Shown here piece by piece: positions 8,771-18,175 of a stretch of 64,000 bases of DNA. The first letter of the stretch is position 1; every line of letters begins with the position of its first letter. The DNA is taken from positions 165,785 to 229,784 of the forward strand of contig NZ_JBGCCH010000014.1 of assembly GCF_041261205.1 (NCBI RefSeq), given 5' to 3'. Under the pieces are notes generated by a model. It worked only from the letters and a program-made list of their open reading frames with translations, did not search any database and was not told the origin of the DNA. The position numbers and the translations under genes were made by a program. Source of the DNA: Catenulispora sp. MAP5-51 (GTDB lineage Bacteria; Actinomycetota; Actinomycetes; Streptomycetales; Catenulisporaceae).

Positions 8771-9652
8771 ATGAGGTCCCACCGGTTCTACACCCCATGG
8801 CTGCTGATGCTGCCGGCGCTGGTGTGGCTCGCGCTGTTCAGCGTGTGGCCGGCGATCAACACCGTCACGTTGTCGTTCACGAACGTGCACCAGCTCACCG
8901 GTGGGCACTTCATCGGTCTCAAGAACTACTGGCTTCTGTGGAACGACCCGCACATCCGGGACGCGGTGATCAACACCATCGTCTTCATGGTGATCTGCGT
9001 CCCGCTGCTCACGCTGCTTCCGCTGCTGCTGGCCATGCTGGTGCAGCGGAACATCCGGGGCATCGCCTTCTTCCGGACCGCCTTCTACTTCCCGGTCATC
9101 GCTTCGGCGGTGACGGTGGCGCTGATCTGGAAGTGGATGCTCGACGACCGCGGTCTGTTCAACAACCTGCTGCAGACCATGGGCGTCGTCCACAAGACGG
9201 TCCCGTTCCTCACCGACCGGTGGCTGCTGCTGCTCAGCGCCATCGCGCTGACGGTGTGGAAGGGTCTGGGCTACTACATGCTCCTGTACATGTCCGCGCT
9301 GGGCAGTGTGCGGCGGGAGCTGCATGAGGCCGCGGCCGTGGATGGCGCCGGGTCGGTGCGCCGGTTCTGGAGCGTCACCGTTCCCGGGGTGCGCGGCACC
9401 ATGATCCTGATCTCGGTGCTGATCGCGGTGAACGCCATGCGGGTGTTCAGCGAGCTGTACATCCTCGGCGGCGCGACCGGCGGCGTCGGGGGCCAGGACG
9501 TGTCGATCGTGATGCTGGTACAGCAGGCCGCCTCCGGCAGCGACGGCCGCCTCGGGTACGCCAGCGCGATCAGCGTGTTCCTGTTCTTCCTCACCGCCAT
9601 CCCGCTGTTGTTCCTGACCCGCCTGAACAAGAACAGCCAGGAGGAGTCGTGA
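8771..9652 (+). CDS. Sugar ABC transporter permease (MalF/UgpA type)
   Basis: First membrane subunit of a CUT1 carbohydrate importer, 293 residues with six predicted helices starting at WLLMLPALVWLALF. The cytoplasmic EAA loop that docks the ATPase reads ELHEAAAVDGAGSVRRFW. A GAGGAAA ribosome-binding site precedes ATG 8771. Its last codons overlap the next permease start (GTGA), showing translational coupling. Confidence 0.94.
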   Translation: MRSHRFYTPWLLMLPALVWLALFSVWPAINTVTLSFTNVHQLTGGHFIGLKNYWLLWNDPHIRDAVINTIVFMVICVPLLTLLPLLLAMLVQRNIRGIAFFRTAFYFPVIASAVTVALIWKWMLDDRGLFNNLLQTMGVVHKTVPFLTDRWLLLLSAIALTVWKGLGYYMLLYMSALGSVRRELHEAAAVDGAGSVRRFWSVTVPGVRGTMILISVLIAVNAMRVFSELYILGGATGGVGGQDVSIVMLVQQAASGSDGRLGYASAISVFLFFLTAIPLLFLTRLNKNSQEES

Positions 9653-10590
9653 CCGCGACCACCGCCGAGGACAGCCGCGAGTCGAAGACGCGCGGGAAGC
9701 GGCCGGCGCGCCGCGGCACCGCGGTCCGGCATCCGGACCGCAAGGGGCGCTCGCCCATCTTCGACGCGCCGACGCCGCACGGGCTGGTCCTGCGCTACAC
9801 CGCCCTGATCGTCGTGCTGCTGGTCTCGGTCGGCCCGATGCTGTGGGAGCTGTCGACCTCGCTGAAGAGCAAGGCCGAGGATGTCTACACCCAGAACATC
9901 CAGCTGCTGCCGCACCATCCGACGCTCGGCAACTACGGCGAGGTGCAGAACACCATCCCGGTGTGGCACTTCGCACTGAACTCGCTGACCGTGGCCGTCA
10001 TCAATGTCACCGGCAACGTCATCGGCGCCACGCTGGCCGGCTACGTGCTGGCCAGGCTGAAGTTCAAGGGCCGCAAGCTGCTGCTCGGGGTCTTCGTCGC
10101 GACGCTGATCCTGCCGGCCGAGGTGACGATCATCTCCAAGTTCCAGATGATCACCAGCATGGGCCTGGGCGACTCGATCCTCGGGGTCTGTCTGCCGGAC
10201 ATGATCGCCATGACCAACGTGCTGCTCATGCGCAACGCGTTCATGGCGCTGCCCAAGGAGGTGGAGGAGGCCGCGATCATCGACGGCGCCACCGTCCTGC
10301 AGCGGATGCGCTACGTCGGCCTGCCGTCGGTCAAGGGCACGCTGAGCGTGATCTCGATCTTCGCGTTCATCGGCGCCTGGGACGACTTCCTGTGGCCCCT
10401 GCTGGTGTTGCAGAGCCCGAACAAGCTCACCCTCACGGTCGGCCTGTCCTACCTGAACGGCCAGTGGTCGCACGACCCGCGCACCATCGCCGCCGGAACC
10501 ATGATGGCGCTGCTGCCGATCCTCGCGCTGTTCCTGATCTTGCAACGGTACTTCTTCCGAGGCGTCGCCGAGGGCGCCATCAAGGGCTGA
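9649..10590 (+). CDS. Sugar ABC transporter permease (MalG/UgpE type)
   Basis: Second CUT1 membrane subunit, 313 residues. A basic N-terminal tail (ESKTRGKRPARR) precedes the first helix LRYTALIVVLLVSVGPML, and the EAA loop is PKEVEEAAIIDGATVLQRM. The start GTG at 9649 overlaps the previous stop. No ATPase gene follows. In actinomycetes such importers commonly share a single MsiK-type ATPase encoded elsewhere, and I infer the same here. Confidence 0.94.
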   Translation: MTATTAEDSRESKTRGKRPARRGTAVRHPDRKGRSPIFDAPTPHGLVLRYTALIVVLLVSVGPMLWELSTSLKSKAEDVYTQNIQLLPHHPTLGNYGEVQNTIPVWHFALNSLTVAVINVTGNVIGATLAGYVLARLKFKGRKLLLGVFVATLILPAEVTIISKFQMITSMGLGDSILGVCLPDMIAMTNVLLMRNAFMALPKEVEEAAIIDGATVLQRMRYVGLPSVKGTLSVISIFAFIGAWDDFLWPLLVLQSPNKLTLTVGLSYLNGQWSHDPRTIAAGTMMALLPILALFLILQRYFFRGVAEGAIKG

Positions 10591-10657
10591 TCCGCGCCCC
10601 GCGCGCATCCCGGCACCAGATCCACCCGAACACACACGAGGGAAGCCCACCCCCGCC

Positions 10658-12022
10658 ATGACCGCAGCACCGCTGTCCGCCACGCAGCCCACGACGACGC
10701 AGCCCACGACGACGCCGGCAACCACGACGCCGACAACGCGACCCACGACGACACAAGCCTCGCCGGCGCGGCCCACACCGCGCACGCCCCGCTTCGGCGT
10801 CAACTACACCCCCAGCGCCGGCTGGTTCCACCACTGGCTCGACTTCGACCTGGACGCGGTGCGCGCCGATCTGGACTCGATCGCCGCGCTCGGCCTGGAC
10901 CACGTGCGGGTCTTCCCGCTGTGGCCGGTGTTCCAGCCCAACCGCACGCTGATCCGCCCGCGCGCCGTCGAGCAGCTGGTGGCGCTGGCCGACGCCGCCG
11001 GCGAGCGCGGTCTGGACGTCAACGTCGACGGGCTGCAGGGGCACCTGTCCAGCTTCGACTTCCAGCCGTCCTGGGTCAGCACCTGGCACCGCCGGAACAT
11101 GTTCACCGATCCCGACGTGGTCGCCGGGGAGGCCGAGTACCTGCGCACGCTCGCCGCGGCGCTGGCCGACCGGCCCAACTTCATCGGGATGACCCTGGGC
11201 AACGAGACCAACCAGTTCTCCGGCGACCCGCACCCGGACCCGGACCGCATCACCTCCGCGCAGGCGGCGGCGTGGCTGGACCGGCTGCTCGCGGCCTGCG
11301 AGCAGGGCGCGCCGGGCAAGTTCCACCTGCACTGCTCCTACGACGCGGCCTGGTACCTCGACGACCATCCCTTCACCCCGGCCCACTCCGCCCGCTACGG
11401 CGCCGCGACCGCGATCCACTCCTGGGTCTTCAACGGCACGCAGCAGCGCTACGGCACGGACTCCGCGGCCGTGGCGCACCACGCCGAGTACATGATCGAG
11501 CTGTCCAAGGCCTGGTCCGCCGAGCCGCACCGGCCGGTGTGGCTGCAGGAGGTCGGCGCGCCGCAGCCGCACATCCCGGCGGACAAGGCGGCCGACTTCA
11601 CCCGCGCGACCGTCGCTAACGCGCTCGACTGCCCGGACCTGTGGGGCGTCACCTGGTGGTGCTCGCACGACGTGAGCAAGGACCTGGCCGACTTCCCCGA
11701 GCTGGAGTACAGCCTCGGGCTGCTGACCACCTCCGGCGAGCCCAAGCCGGCCGGACTGGAGCTGGCCAAGATCGTCGGCGAGGTCCGCGAGACCTGGGAG
11801 CCGCCCGCGGCCCGGTCCGTCGGCCTGGTCCTGGACCTGCCCGAAGAGGTCACGGCGCGCGCCACGTGCGCCCCGGGGGGCCGTTTCTACGAAGCCTTCA
11901 TGCACCTGTTGGAAGAAGGGGCCCGGCCAACAGCTGTACTCGCCGGGCTCGCGGGGGATAAGAATCACTTGACTGCGCGCGGCATCACCGAGGTGCTGGC
12001 CGTCGAGGACGTTTGGAGCTAA
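10658..12022 (+). CDS. GH5-like (clan A) glycoside hydrolase, probably cytoplasmic
   Basis: A TIM-barrel hydrolase of 454 residues. The acid/base segment reads TLGNETNQF (Asn-Glu, near residue 182) and the likely nucleophile is the glutamate in VWLQEVGAP (near residue 297), the clan GH-A layout. A beta-mannosidase or beta-glycosidase role fits the neighbours but is not proven. There is no signal peptide: the N-terminus is a low-complexity Thr/Pro tract (about residues 9-38) encoded by imperfect repeats of CCCACGACGACG. GAGGGAAG precedes the ATG. The gene ends 4 bases before the GH38 gene, so the two are cotranslated. An intracellular enzyme would act on imported oligosaccharides. Confidence 0.82.
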   Translation: MTAAPLSATQPTTTQPTTTPATTTPTTRPTTTQASPARPTPRTPRFGVNYTPSAGWFHHWLDFDLDAVRADLDSIAALGLDHVRVFPLWPVFQPNRTLIRPRAVEQLVALADAAGERGLDVNVDGLQGHLSSFDFQPSWVSTWHRRNMFTDPDVVAGEAEYLRTLAAALADRPNFIGMTLGNETNQFSGDPHPDPDRITSAQAAAWLDRLLAACEQGAPGKFHLHCSYDAAWYLDDHPFTPAHSARYGAATAIHSWVFNGTQQRYGTDSAAVAHHAEYMIELSKAWSAEPHRPVWLQEVGAPQPHIPADKAADFTRATVANALDCPDLWGVTWWCSHDVSKDLADFPELEYSLGLLTTSGEPKPAGLELAKIVGEVRETWEPPAARSVGLVLDLPEEVTARATCAPGGRFYEAFMHLLEEGARPTAVLAGLAGDKNHLTARGITEVLAVEDVWS

Positions 12023-12026
12023 AGCG

Positions 12027-15000
12027 ATGCACGATAACCGGTCCTTGGTGGAACACCGCCTGAAGCGCGTCCTGGAGGAGCGCATCGCTCCGGCGGTCTA
12101 CCCGGAGTCGGTGCCGTTGACGGGTTCGATCTGGGTCGCGCCCGGCGAGCCGGTGCCGGTCGCCGAAGGCCTGGCCGCCCCGCGTGAGCCCGTCGCGGTC
12201 GGCGACCGGTGGGGCGCGCCGTGGGGGACGAGCTGGCTGACGGTCGCCGGGACGGTGCCCGCCGAGTGGGCGGGCAAGACCGTCGAGGCGATCATCGACC
12301 TCGGGTTCGACAAGAACATGCCCGGCTTCCAGTGCGAGGGTCTGGTCTACCGGCCCGACGGCTCGCCGGTGAAGGGTCTGAACCCGCGCAACCAGTGGGT
12401 GCGCGTGGCCGACCGCGCCGAGGGCGGCGAGGACGTGCTGCTGCACGTCGAGGCGGCCTCGAACCCGGTGATCCTGGACTACCACCCCTTCCTGCCGACG
12501 CTGCTCGGCGACAAGGAGACGGCCGGCGACGAGCCGCAGTACCGGCTGGAGAAGCTGGAGCTGGCGGTCTTCGACGAGACGGTCTGGAACCTGGTCGCCG
12601 ACCTGGAGGTGCTCGGCGAGTTGATGGTCGAGCTGCCCGAGGACTCGGCGCGGCGCTATGACATCGTGCACGCGGTGGAGAAGGCGCTGGACGCCGTCGA
12701 CCTGCAGAACGTGAACGCTACGGCTGCCGCGGCGCGCGAGTGTCTGGCCTCGGTCCTGGCCAAGCCGGCCGTGCCCTCGGCGCACCAGATCTCCGCCATC
12801 GGCCACGCGCACATCGACTCGGCCTGGCTGTGGCCGCTGCGCGAGACGGTGCGCAAGGTCGCGCGCACCACGGCGAACATGACCAACCTGCTGGACTCCG
12901 AGCCGGAGTTCATCTACACGATGTCCCAGGCCGCGCAGTTCGACTTCATCAAGACCCACCGCCCCGAGGTCTACGAGAAGGTCAAGAAGGCCGTGGCCGA
13001 GGGCCGCTTCGTCCCGGCCGGCGGCATGTGGGTGGAGTCGGACACGAACATGCCCGGCTCGGAGGCCATGGCCCGGCAGTTCGTGCACGGCAAGCGCTTC
13101 TTCCTGGACGAGTTCGGCGTCGAGAACGACGAGGCCTGGCTGCCGGACACCTTCGGCTTCGCCGGCGGCCTGCCGCAGATCATCAAGGCGGCCGGCAGCA
13201 AGTGGCTGCTGACCCAGAAGATCAGCTGGAGCCAGGTCAACAAGTTCCCGCACCACACCTTCCTGTGGGAGGGCATCGACGGCACCCGGATCTTCACGCA
13301 CTTCCCGCCGATCGACACCTACAACTGCTCGATGAAGGGCAGCGAGATCGCGCACGCCGCGCGCAACTTCAAGGACAAGGGCCGCGCCTCGGTGTCGCTG
13401 GCCCCGACCGGCTGGGGCGACGGCGGCGGCGGGACCACCCGCGAGATGGTCGCCAAGGCACGGCGGATGAAGGACCTGGAGGGGTCGGCGAAGGTCGCGT
13501 GGGAGAAGCCCGCGGACTTCTTCGCCAAGGCCGAGGCCGAGTATCAGAACCCGCCGGTGTGGGTGGGGGAGCTGTACCTGGAGCTGCACCGGGCGACGCT
13601 GACCAGCCAGGCCGGGACCAAGCAGGGGAACCGGCGCAGCGAGCACTTGCTGCGCGAGGCCGAGCTGTGGGCCGCCACGGCCGCGGTGCGGAACTCGTTC
13701 GAGTACCCGTACGCCGCGCTGGACCGGATCTGGAAGACGGTGCTGCTGCACCAGTTCCACGACATCCTGCCGGGTTCCTCGATCGCGTGGGTGCACCGCG
13801 AGGCCGAGAAGACCTACGCCGAGCTCGGCGCGGAGTTGACGACGCTGATCCTGGAGGCCCAGGGCCTGCTGGCCGGCGAGAGCACCGCCGAGAGCACCGC
13901 CGAGGACGCGCCCCGCGTCGTCTTCAACGCGACCCCGCACACCCGCGAGGGCGTGCCGGCCGGCGGCGCGCGCGTGGCCGACCCGGGCCCGGGCCAGACC
14001 TCGGTCGCCGAGCGGGCCGGCGGCGGCCACGTGCTGGACAACGGGCTGCTGCGGGTCGAGATCGACGGCCGCGGCCTGGTCGTGTCGGCGTTCGACATCG
14101 AGGCCGGCCGCGAGACCGTCCCGGCCGGCGCCGCGGCGAACCTGCTGCAGATCCACCCGGACTTCCCGAACATGTGGGACGCCTGGGACGTCGACGAGTT
14201 CTACCGCAACACCGTGACCGACCTGACCGGCGTCGACAAGATCGAGGTCGAGCGCGACTTCGCGCCGGGCCAGATCCGGGTGTCGGTGTACCGCTCGTTC
14301 GGCGCGTCCAAGGTCGCGCAGCACCTGACCCTGCGGAGCGGCGCGAAGCGGCTGGAGATCGGCACCACGGTCGACTGGCACGAGACCGAGAAGTTCCTGA
14401 AGCTCTCCTTCCCGCTGGACATCCACGCCGACCGCTACGCCTCGGAGACCCAGTTCGGCCACATCTTCCGGCCGACGCACACCAACACCTCGTGGGAGGC
14501 CGCGAAGTTCGAGGCCTGCAACCACCGGTTCGTGCACTTCGAGGAGCCGGGCTGGGGCGTGGCGCTGGCCAGCGGCTCGACCTACGGCCACGACGTGACC
14601 CGGACGGTCCGCGAGGACGGCGGAACCACCACGACCGCGCGGATCTCGCTGCTGCGCGCGCCGCGGTTCCCGGACCCCGAGACCGACCAGGGCGTGCACC
14701 ACTTCCAGCACACGCTGGTGCCCGGTGCCGGGATCGGCGACGCGGTGCGCGAGGGGTACTCGGTCAACCTGCCGGCCGAGCGGGTGGGCGGGACCTCGGC
14801 GGTCGAGCCGTTGTTCACCATCGACAACGACGCCGTCACCGCCTCGGCCGTCAAGCTCGCCGACGACGGCAGCGGCGATGTGGTGCTGCGCGTCTACGAG
14901 TCGCACGGCGGCCGGGCCTCGGCGGGCATCACCCCGAACTTCGGTTTCTCGGGCTTTGAGATCTGCGATTTGCTTGAGCGGCCGATCACCCGAGAAGGTG

Positions 15001-15098
15001 TGACCGTGGTCTCGGACAACGATGGACTCCGCCTGAGTCTGCGGCCGTTCCAGCTCGTCACACTCCGCTTCGCCCGCACCACCGGTTCGGAGGCCTGA
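12027..15098 (+). CDS. Alpha-mannosidase, GH38
   Basis: Large retaining zinc-dependent alpha-mannosidase of 1023 residues, normal for bacterial GH38 enzymes. The metal-binding HxD motif is IGHAHIDSAWLWP (about residues 258-270), and the catalytic aspartate sits in WLPDTFGFAGGLPQI (about residue 374). A long C-terminal beta-sandwich region follows the central helical domain that ends near HDILPGSSIAWVHREAEK. No secretion signal is present, so it should cleave imported alpha-mannosides in the cytoplasm. This gene is the strongest clue to the substrate of the whole locus. Confidence 0.95.
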   Translation: MHDNRSLVEHRLKRVLEERIAPAVYPESVPLTGSIWVAPGEPVPVAEGLAAPREPVAVGDRWGAPWGTSWLTVAGTVPAEWAGKTVEAIIDLGFDKNMPGFQCEGLVYRPDGSPVKGLNPRNQWVRVADRAEGGEDVLLHVEAASNPVILDYHPFLPTLLGDKETAGDEPQYRLEKLELAVFDETVWNLVADLEVLGELMVELPEDSARRYDIVHAVEKALDAVDLQNVNATAAAARECLASVLAKPAVPSAHQISAIGHAHIDSAWLWPLRETVRKVARTTANMTNLLDSEPEFIYTMSQAAQFDFIKTHRPEVYEKVKKAVAEGRFVPAGGMWVESDTNMPGSEAMARQFVHGKRFFLDEFGVENDEAWLPDTFGFAGGLPQIIKAAGSKWLLTQKISWSQVNKFPHHTFLWEGIDGTRIFTHFPPIDTYNCSMKGSEIAHAARNFKDKGRASVSLAPTGWGDGGGGTTREMVAKARRMKDLEGSAKVAWEKPADFFAKAEAEYQNPPVWVGELYLELHRATLTSQAGTKQGNRRSEHLLREAELWAATAAVRNSFEYPYAALDRIWKTVLLHQFHDILPGSSIAWVHREAEKTYAELGAELTTLILEAQGLLAGESTAESTAEDAPRVVFNATPHTREGVPAGGARVADPGPGQTSVAERAGGGHVLDNGLLRVEIDGRGLVVSAFDIEAGRETVPAGAAANLLQIHPDFPNMWDAWDVDEFYRNTVTDLTGVDKIEVERDFAPGQIRVSVYRSFGASKVAQHLTLRSGAKRLEIGTTVDWHETEKFLKLSFPLDIHADRYASETQFGHIFRPTHTNTSWEAAKFEACNHRFVHFEEPGWGVALASGSTYGHDVTRTVREDGGTTTTARISLLRAPRFPDPETDQGVHHFQHTLVPGAGIGDAVREGYSVNLPAERVGGTSAVEPLFTIDNDAVTASAVKLADDGSGDVVLRVYESHGGRASAGITPNFGFSGFEICDLLERPITREGVTVVSDNDGLRLSLRPFQLVTLRFARTTGSEA

Positions 15099-15103
15099 AC
15101 CCG

Positions 15104-16114
15104 ATGAACGTCCTTCCTTCCTACGCCGCCGATCCGGCGCGCTACGACGACCGCATGCCGTACCGGCGCAGCGGTCAGAGCGGGCTGAAGCTGCCGCTGG
15201 TCTCGCTCGGGCTGTGGCACAACTTCGGCGACGGCAAGCCGCTGGAGGACCAGCGTGCCGTGCTGCGCCGGGCCTTCGACCTCGGCGTCACGCACTTCGA
15301 CCTGGCGAACAACTACGGGCCGCCCTACGGCTCGGCCGAGATCAACTTCGGGCACGTGTACGCCCAGGACTTCCGGCCCTACCGGGACGAGCTGGTGATC
15401 TCCACCAAGGCCGGGTACGACATGTGGCCCGGGCCGTACGGCGAGTGGGGCTCGCGCAAGTACCTGCTGGCCTCGCTGGACCAGTCGCTGACCCGGATGG
15501 GCCTGGACTACGTCGACATCTTCTACTCGCACCGCTTCGACCCGGAGACTCCGCTGGAGGAGACGATGGGTGCGCTGGCCTCGGCGGTGCAGCAGGGCAA
15601 GGCGCTGTACGTCGGCATCTCCTCCTACAACTCCGAGAAGACGCGCGAGGCCGCGGCGCTGCTGCGCGACATGGGTGTGCGGGCGCTGATCCACCAGCCG
15701 TCGTACTCGATCCTGAACCGCTGGATCGAGGAGGACTCGCTGCTGGACGTCACCGCCGAGACCGGCATGGGCTGCATCGCCTTCAGCCCGCTGCAGCAGG
15801 GACTGCTGACCTCGCGGTACCTGGACGGGAACATCCCGGCCGGCTCGCGGGCCTCGGTCGGCCGCTTCCTGTCCAAGGACAACCTCACGCCGGAGGTGCT
15901 GGCCAAGCTGCGCGGGCTCAACGAGCTGGCCGGCAAGCGCGGGCAGTCGCTGGCGCAGATGGCCACGCAGTGGGTGGTCCGCGACCCGCGGATGACCTCG
16001 GCGCTGATCGGCGCCTCGTCGGTGGCGCAGCTGGAGGAGAACGTGGCCGCGGTGTCCGGGCCGGAGTTCACCGCCGAGGAGCTGGCCGCCATCGACGAAC
16101 TGGCGCTCGGCTAG
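15104..16114 (+). CDS. Aldo/keto reductase (YghZ/Gpr-like)
   Basis: NADPH-dependent oxidoreductase of 336 residues in the subgroup related to YghZ (L-glyceraldehyde 3-phosphate reductase) and Kv-beta. Catalytic tetrad segments are visible: FDLANNYGPPYGSAE (Asp/Tyr), STKAGYDMWPGPYGEWGSRKYL (Lys) and DIFYSHRFDPETPLEE (His). Located 5 bases after the mannosidase stop, it is part of the sugar operon, where it could reduce a released aldehyde or sugar aglycone. Its physiological substrate cannot be read from sequence. Confidence 0.88.
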   Translation: MNVLPSYAADPARYDDRMPYRRSGQSGLKLPLVSLGLWHNFGDGKPLEDQRAVLRRAFDLGVTHFDLANNYGPPYGSAEINFGHVYAQDFRPYRDELVISTKAGYDMWPGPYGEWGSRKYLLASLDQSLTRMGLDYVDIFYSHRFDPETPLEETMGALASAVQQGKALYVGISSYNSEKTREAAALLRDMGVRALIHQPSYSILNRWIEEDSLLDVTAETGMGCIAFSPLQQGLLTSRYLDGNIPAGSRASVGRFLSKDNLTPEVLAKLRGLNELAGKRGQSLAQMATQWVVRDPRMTSALIGASSVAQLEENVAAVSGPEFTAEELAAIDELALG

Positions 16115-16153
16115 CCGTTCGGTACACAAGGCCGGACGCAGTCTCACAAACCG

Positions 16154-16190
16154 CCGCCGAGTCGGGGATCCTGAGCCCCCGGCTCGGCGG
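16154..16190. terminator. 14-bp hairpin with TTTC tail
   Basis: Stem from CCGCCGAG to CTCGGCGG continuing through a G-T wobble to CGGGG/CCCCG, loop of about 9 bases, then TTTCG. It lies between the aldo/keto reductase and the ROK kinase. It may attenuate transcription, so the kinase could be expressed at a lower level or separately. Confidence 0.65.
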
Positions 16191-16236
16191 TTTCGCCCGT
16201 TCGTTGAGAACGTTCACAAGAGCACCCGGAGGAAGC

Positions 16237-17154
16237 GTGTACGCGGCCATCGACATCGGCGGCACCAAGATCGCAGCGGGTTTCGTCGATGCCGAGGGCG
16301 AGCTGCTGGCCCGCCACGAGCGGCCGACACCGGCCGTCGCGCCGGTCTCGGCAGTCGAGGACCTGCTGGCGGCCCTGATCGCCGACCCGCGCTGGGAGCA
16401 GGTGACGGCCGTGGGCATCGGCAGCGCCGGGCCCATCGACGCCTCCAAGGGCACCATCAGCCCGGTGAACATCCCCGCCTGGCGCGACTTCCCGCTGGTC
16501 GAGCGGGTCGCCGACATCACCGGCCGGCCGGTGACGCTGGCCGGCGACGGCGTCGCCATGGCAGCCGGCGAACACTGGCGCGGCGCCGCGAAGGGCCGCG
16601 AGAACGTGCTGTGCATGGTGGTCTCCACCGGCGTCGGCGGCGGCCTGATCCTCGGCGGCCGCCTGCGCCCCGGCCCGAGCGGCAACGCGGGGCACATCGG
16701 GCACATGTGCGTGGAGCTGGACGGCCCGCCGTGCCCCTGCGGCGCGCGCGGCTGCGTCGAGATCATCGCCAGCGGCACGGCCATCGCGGCGCGCGCCGTC
16801 CGCGAAGGCTGGCAGCGCCCCGGCGGCGGCCCCGCGACCGAGGCGACGGCCGCGGAGGTGGCGGCGTCGGCGGTGGCCGGCGACCCGATCGCGCTGGCCT
16901 CGTTCGACCTGTCGGCCAAGGCGCTCGCGGCGGCGATCGCCGGCACCGCGGCCCTGGTGGACATCGAAGCCGCGGTGATCGGCGGCGGCGTGGCGAAGTC
17001 GGGGGAGTTGCTGTTCGGCCCGCTGCGCGAGCACCTGAAGGAGTACGCGCGGCTGTCGTTCACACGGGATGTGACGGTGCACCCGGCGGCACTCGGCGGC
17101 GATGCCGGGCTGATCGGGGCGGCGGCGCTGGTGGGGCACGCGGAGTCGATATAG
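16237..17154 (+). CDS. ROK-family sugar kinase
   Basis: Cytoplasmic sugar kinase of about 305 residues. The N-terminal phosphate loop is AAIDIGGTKIAAG, the ATP region is STGVGGGLILGG, and the zinc-binding motif CPCGARGCVE is intact, so this is a kinase rather than a ROK repressor (there is no N-terminal HTH). It may phosphorylate mannose or glucose released by the GH38 enzyme, which would feed manA. The start is the GTG at 16237 behind GGAGGA with a short spacer. Confidence 0.9.
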   Translation: MYAAIDIGGTKIAAGFVDAEGELLARHERPTPAVAPVSAVEDLLAALIADPRWEQVTAVGIGSAGPIDASKGTISPVNIPAWRDFPLVERVADITGRPVTLAGDGVAMAAGEHWRGAAKGRENVLCMVVSTGVGGGLILGGRLRPGPSGNAGHIGHMCVELDGPPCPCGARGCVEIIASGTAIAARAVREGWQRPGGGPATEATAAEVAASAVAGDPIALASFDLSAKALAAAIAGTAALVDIEAAVIGGGVAKSGELLFGPLREHLKEYARLSFTRDVTVHPAALGGDAGLIGAAALVGHAESI

Positions 17155-17202
17155 CGGATAGATGAAGTGTGAGCGCGGCGGAGGCTTGCGTAGCGTGCGT
17201 GC

Positions 17203-18006
17203 ATGCCTCCTCTCGCACATGCCTTGGTCGTGCCGCTTCAGGCGGATCGGGTGGACAGGCCACGCCTGGAGTATGTCGGCTTCGGAGCGATGCGAAGCGG
17301 TAGGAACGAGGCTTGCGACGCGCTCTACTTCCCTTTGCCGTACGGCGAGGACGTCGGCCAGGGCCGGGTGACGTTCGAGGACTTGGACGCGGCGCGGGTG
17401 TGTCGCGGAGAGCACATGCCGTACCCGGGGGCAGCTCCGTATAGGCGGGGCGATTGGGTATACGAGATCTCCGATTCGCCGTGGCTGCTCGAACGCCATG
17501 AGTACGAGGTCGCGCACTATCGGACGCCGCTGTTGGAGACGTATCGGCACTACTTGTTCGTGTTCCACGGCGAGTTCGTCGAAGTCATCGCGCAGGGCAT
17601 CTGGTTCGACCGGCCGGACCCGGCCGACCCGTCGGCGCTTCCCGTCGGCCATCCACTGCGCCGGCTCGACGGACGCGCCGCTCCGGAGATCCACACGTCG
17701 CCGACGGGCATCGTGTGGGAGCTGCGCCGCAATCCTGAGGCGGTGCCCGACCTCGTGGCGGGTTCGAGGCTCTGCTCGCAGCGTCTGTATCAGTTCAACT
17801 TCGTCTTCGACGGTCAAAGCAGCGAGTCGGCCAGCGTCTGGCTGCGCACGGCCGAGGGCCGTACGACAGCGCGGTTGGACCGCGACTGGGTCGGGACGTT
17901 CGCGACCTTGGACGGCGTCCCGTCGGCGGAGGACTTCTTCGAGGTGTGGGAGGCGTACGTCGCCGAAGTGGCCGCGCGGCGGCGGGAGATGGGAAAGGTC
18001 CCGTAG
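17203..18006 (+). CDS. Hypothetical protein
   Basis: No family recognised. The 267-residue product is soluble, without signal peptide or membrane segments, and rich in aromatic and acidic residues (for example YRRGDWVYEISDSPWLLERHEYEVAHY, here split by function only as an Arg/Trp/Tyr-rich stretch near residues 86-112). Its codons use more A and T in third positions than the flanking genes (GTA, CTT, TCT, ATA occur), which suggests recent acquisition or low expression. It stands alone between the sugar operon and the DUF4328 gene. The reading frame is long, with a well-placed ATG, so it is probably real. Confidence 0.6.
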   Translation: MPPLAHALVVPLQADRVDRPRLEYVGFGAMRSGRNEACDALYFPLPYGEDVGQGRVTFEDLDAARVCRGEHMPYPGAAPYRRGDWVYEISDSPWLLERHEYEVAHYRTPLLETYRHYLFVFHGEFVEVIAQGIWFDRPDPADPSALPVGHPLRRLDGRAAPEIHTSPTGIVWELRRNPEAVPDLVAGSRLCSQRLYQFNFVFDGQSSESASVWLRTAEGRTTARLDRDWVGTFATLDGVPSAEDFFEVWEAYVAEVAARRREMGKVP

Positions 18007-18175
18007 CCCTGGGGAGGAGACCGTCCGGATGGTCGGTGACGCACAGATTGGCGTCGCGCTGTGGAATGTCGACGACCCGTCGGCCGCCAAGCTGGTATAT
18101 GCGTCGACAAGCAGTTCTGCGCGGCTCTAAGATTCAGCGCCCTTATCAGTGCCCAGCTGCGGAGTCACGAAGCCC

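Noticed and set aside
11985..14906. A 973-codon open frame on the minus strand across the alpha-mannosidase gene
   Set aside because: Protein is a low-complexity Arg/Gly/Leu/Val product of antisense GC-rich codons; the plus-strand GH38 gene is clear.
7417..17154. Looking for a dedicated ABC ATPase in the sugar locus
   Set aside because: No Walker-type gene between the binding protein and kinase; the nearest ATPase (4395) is an exporter subunit.
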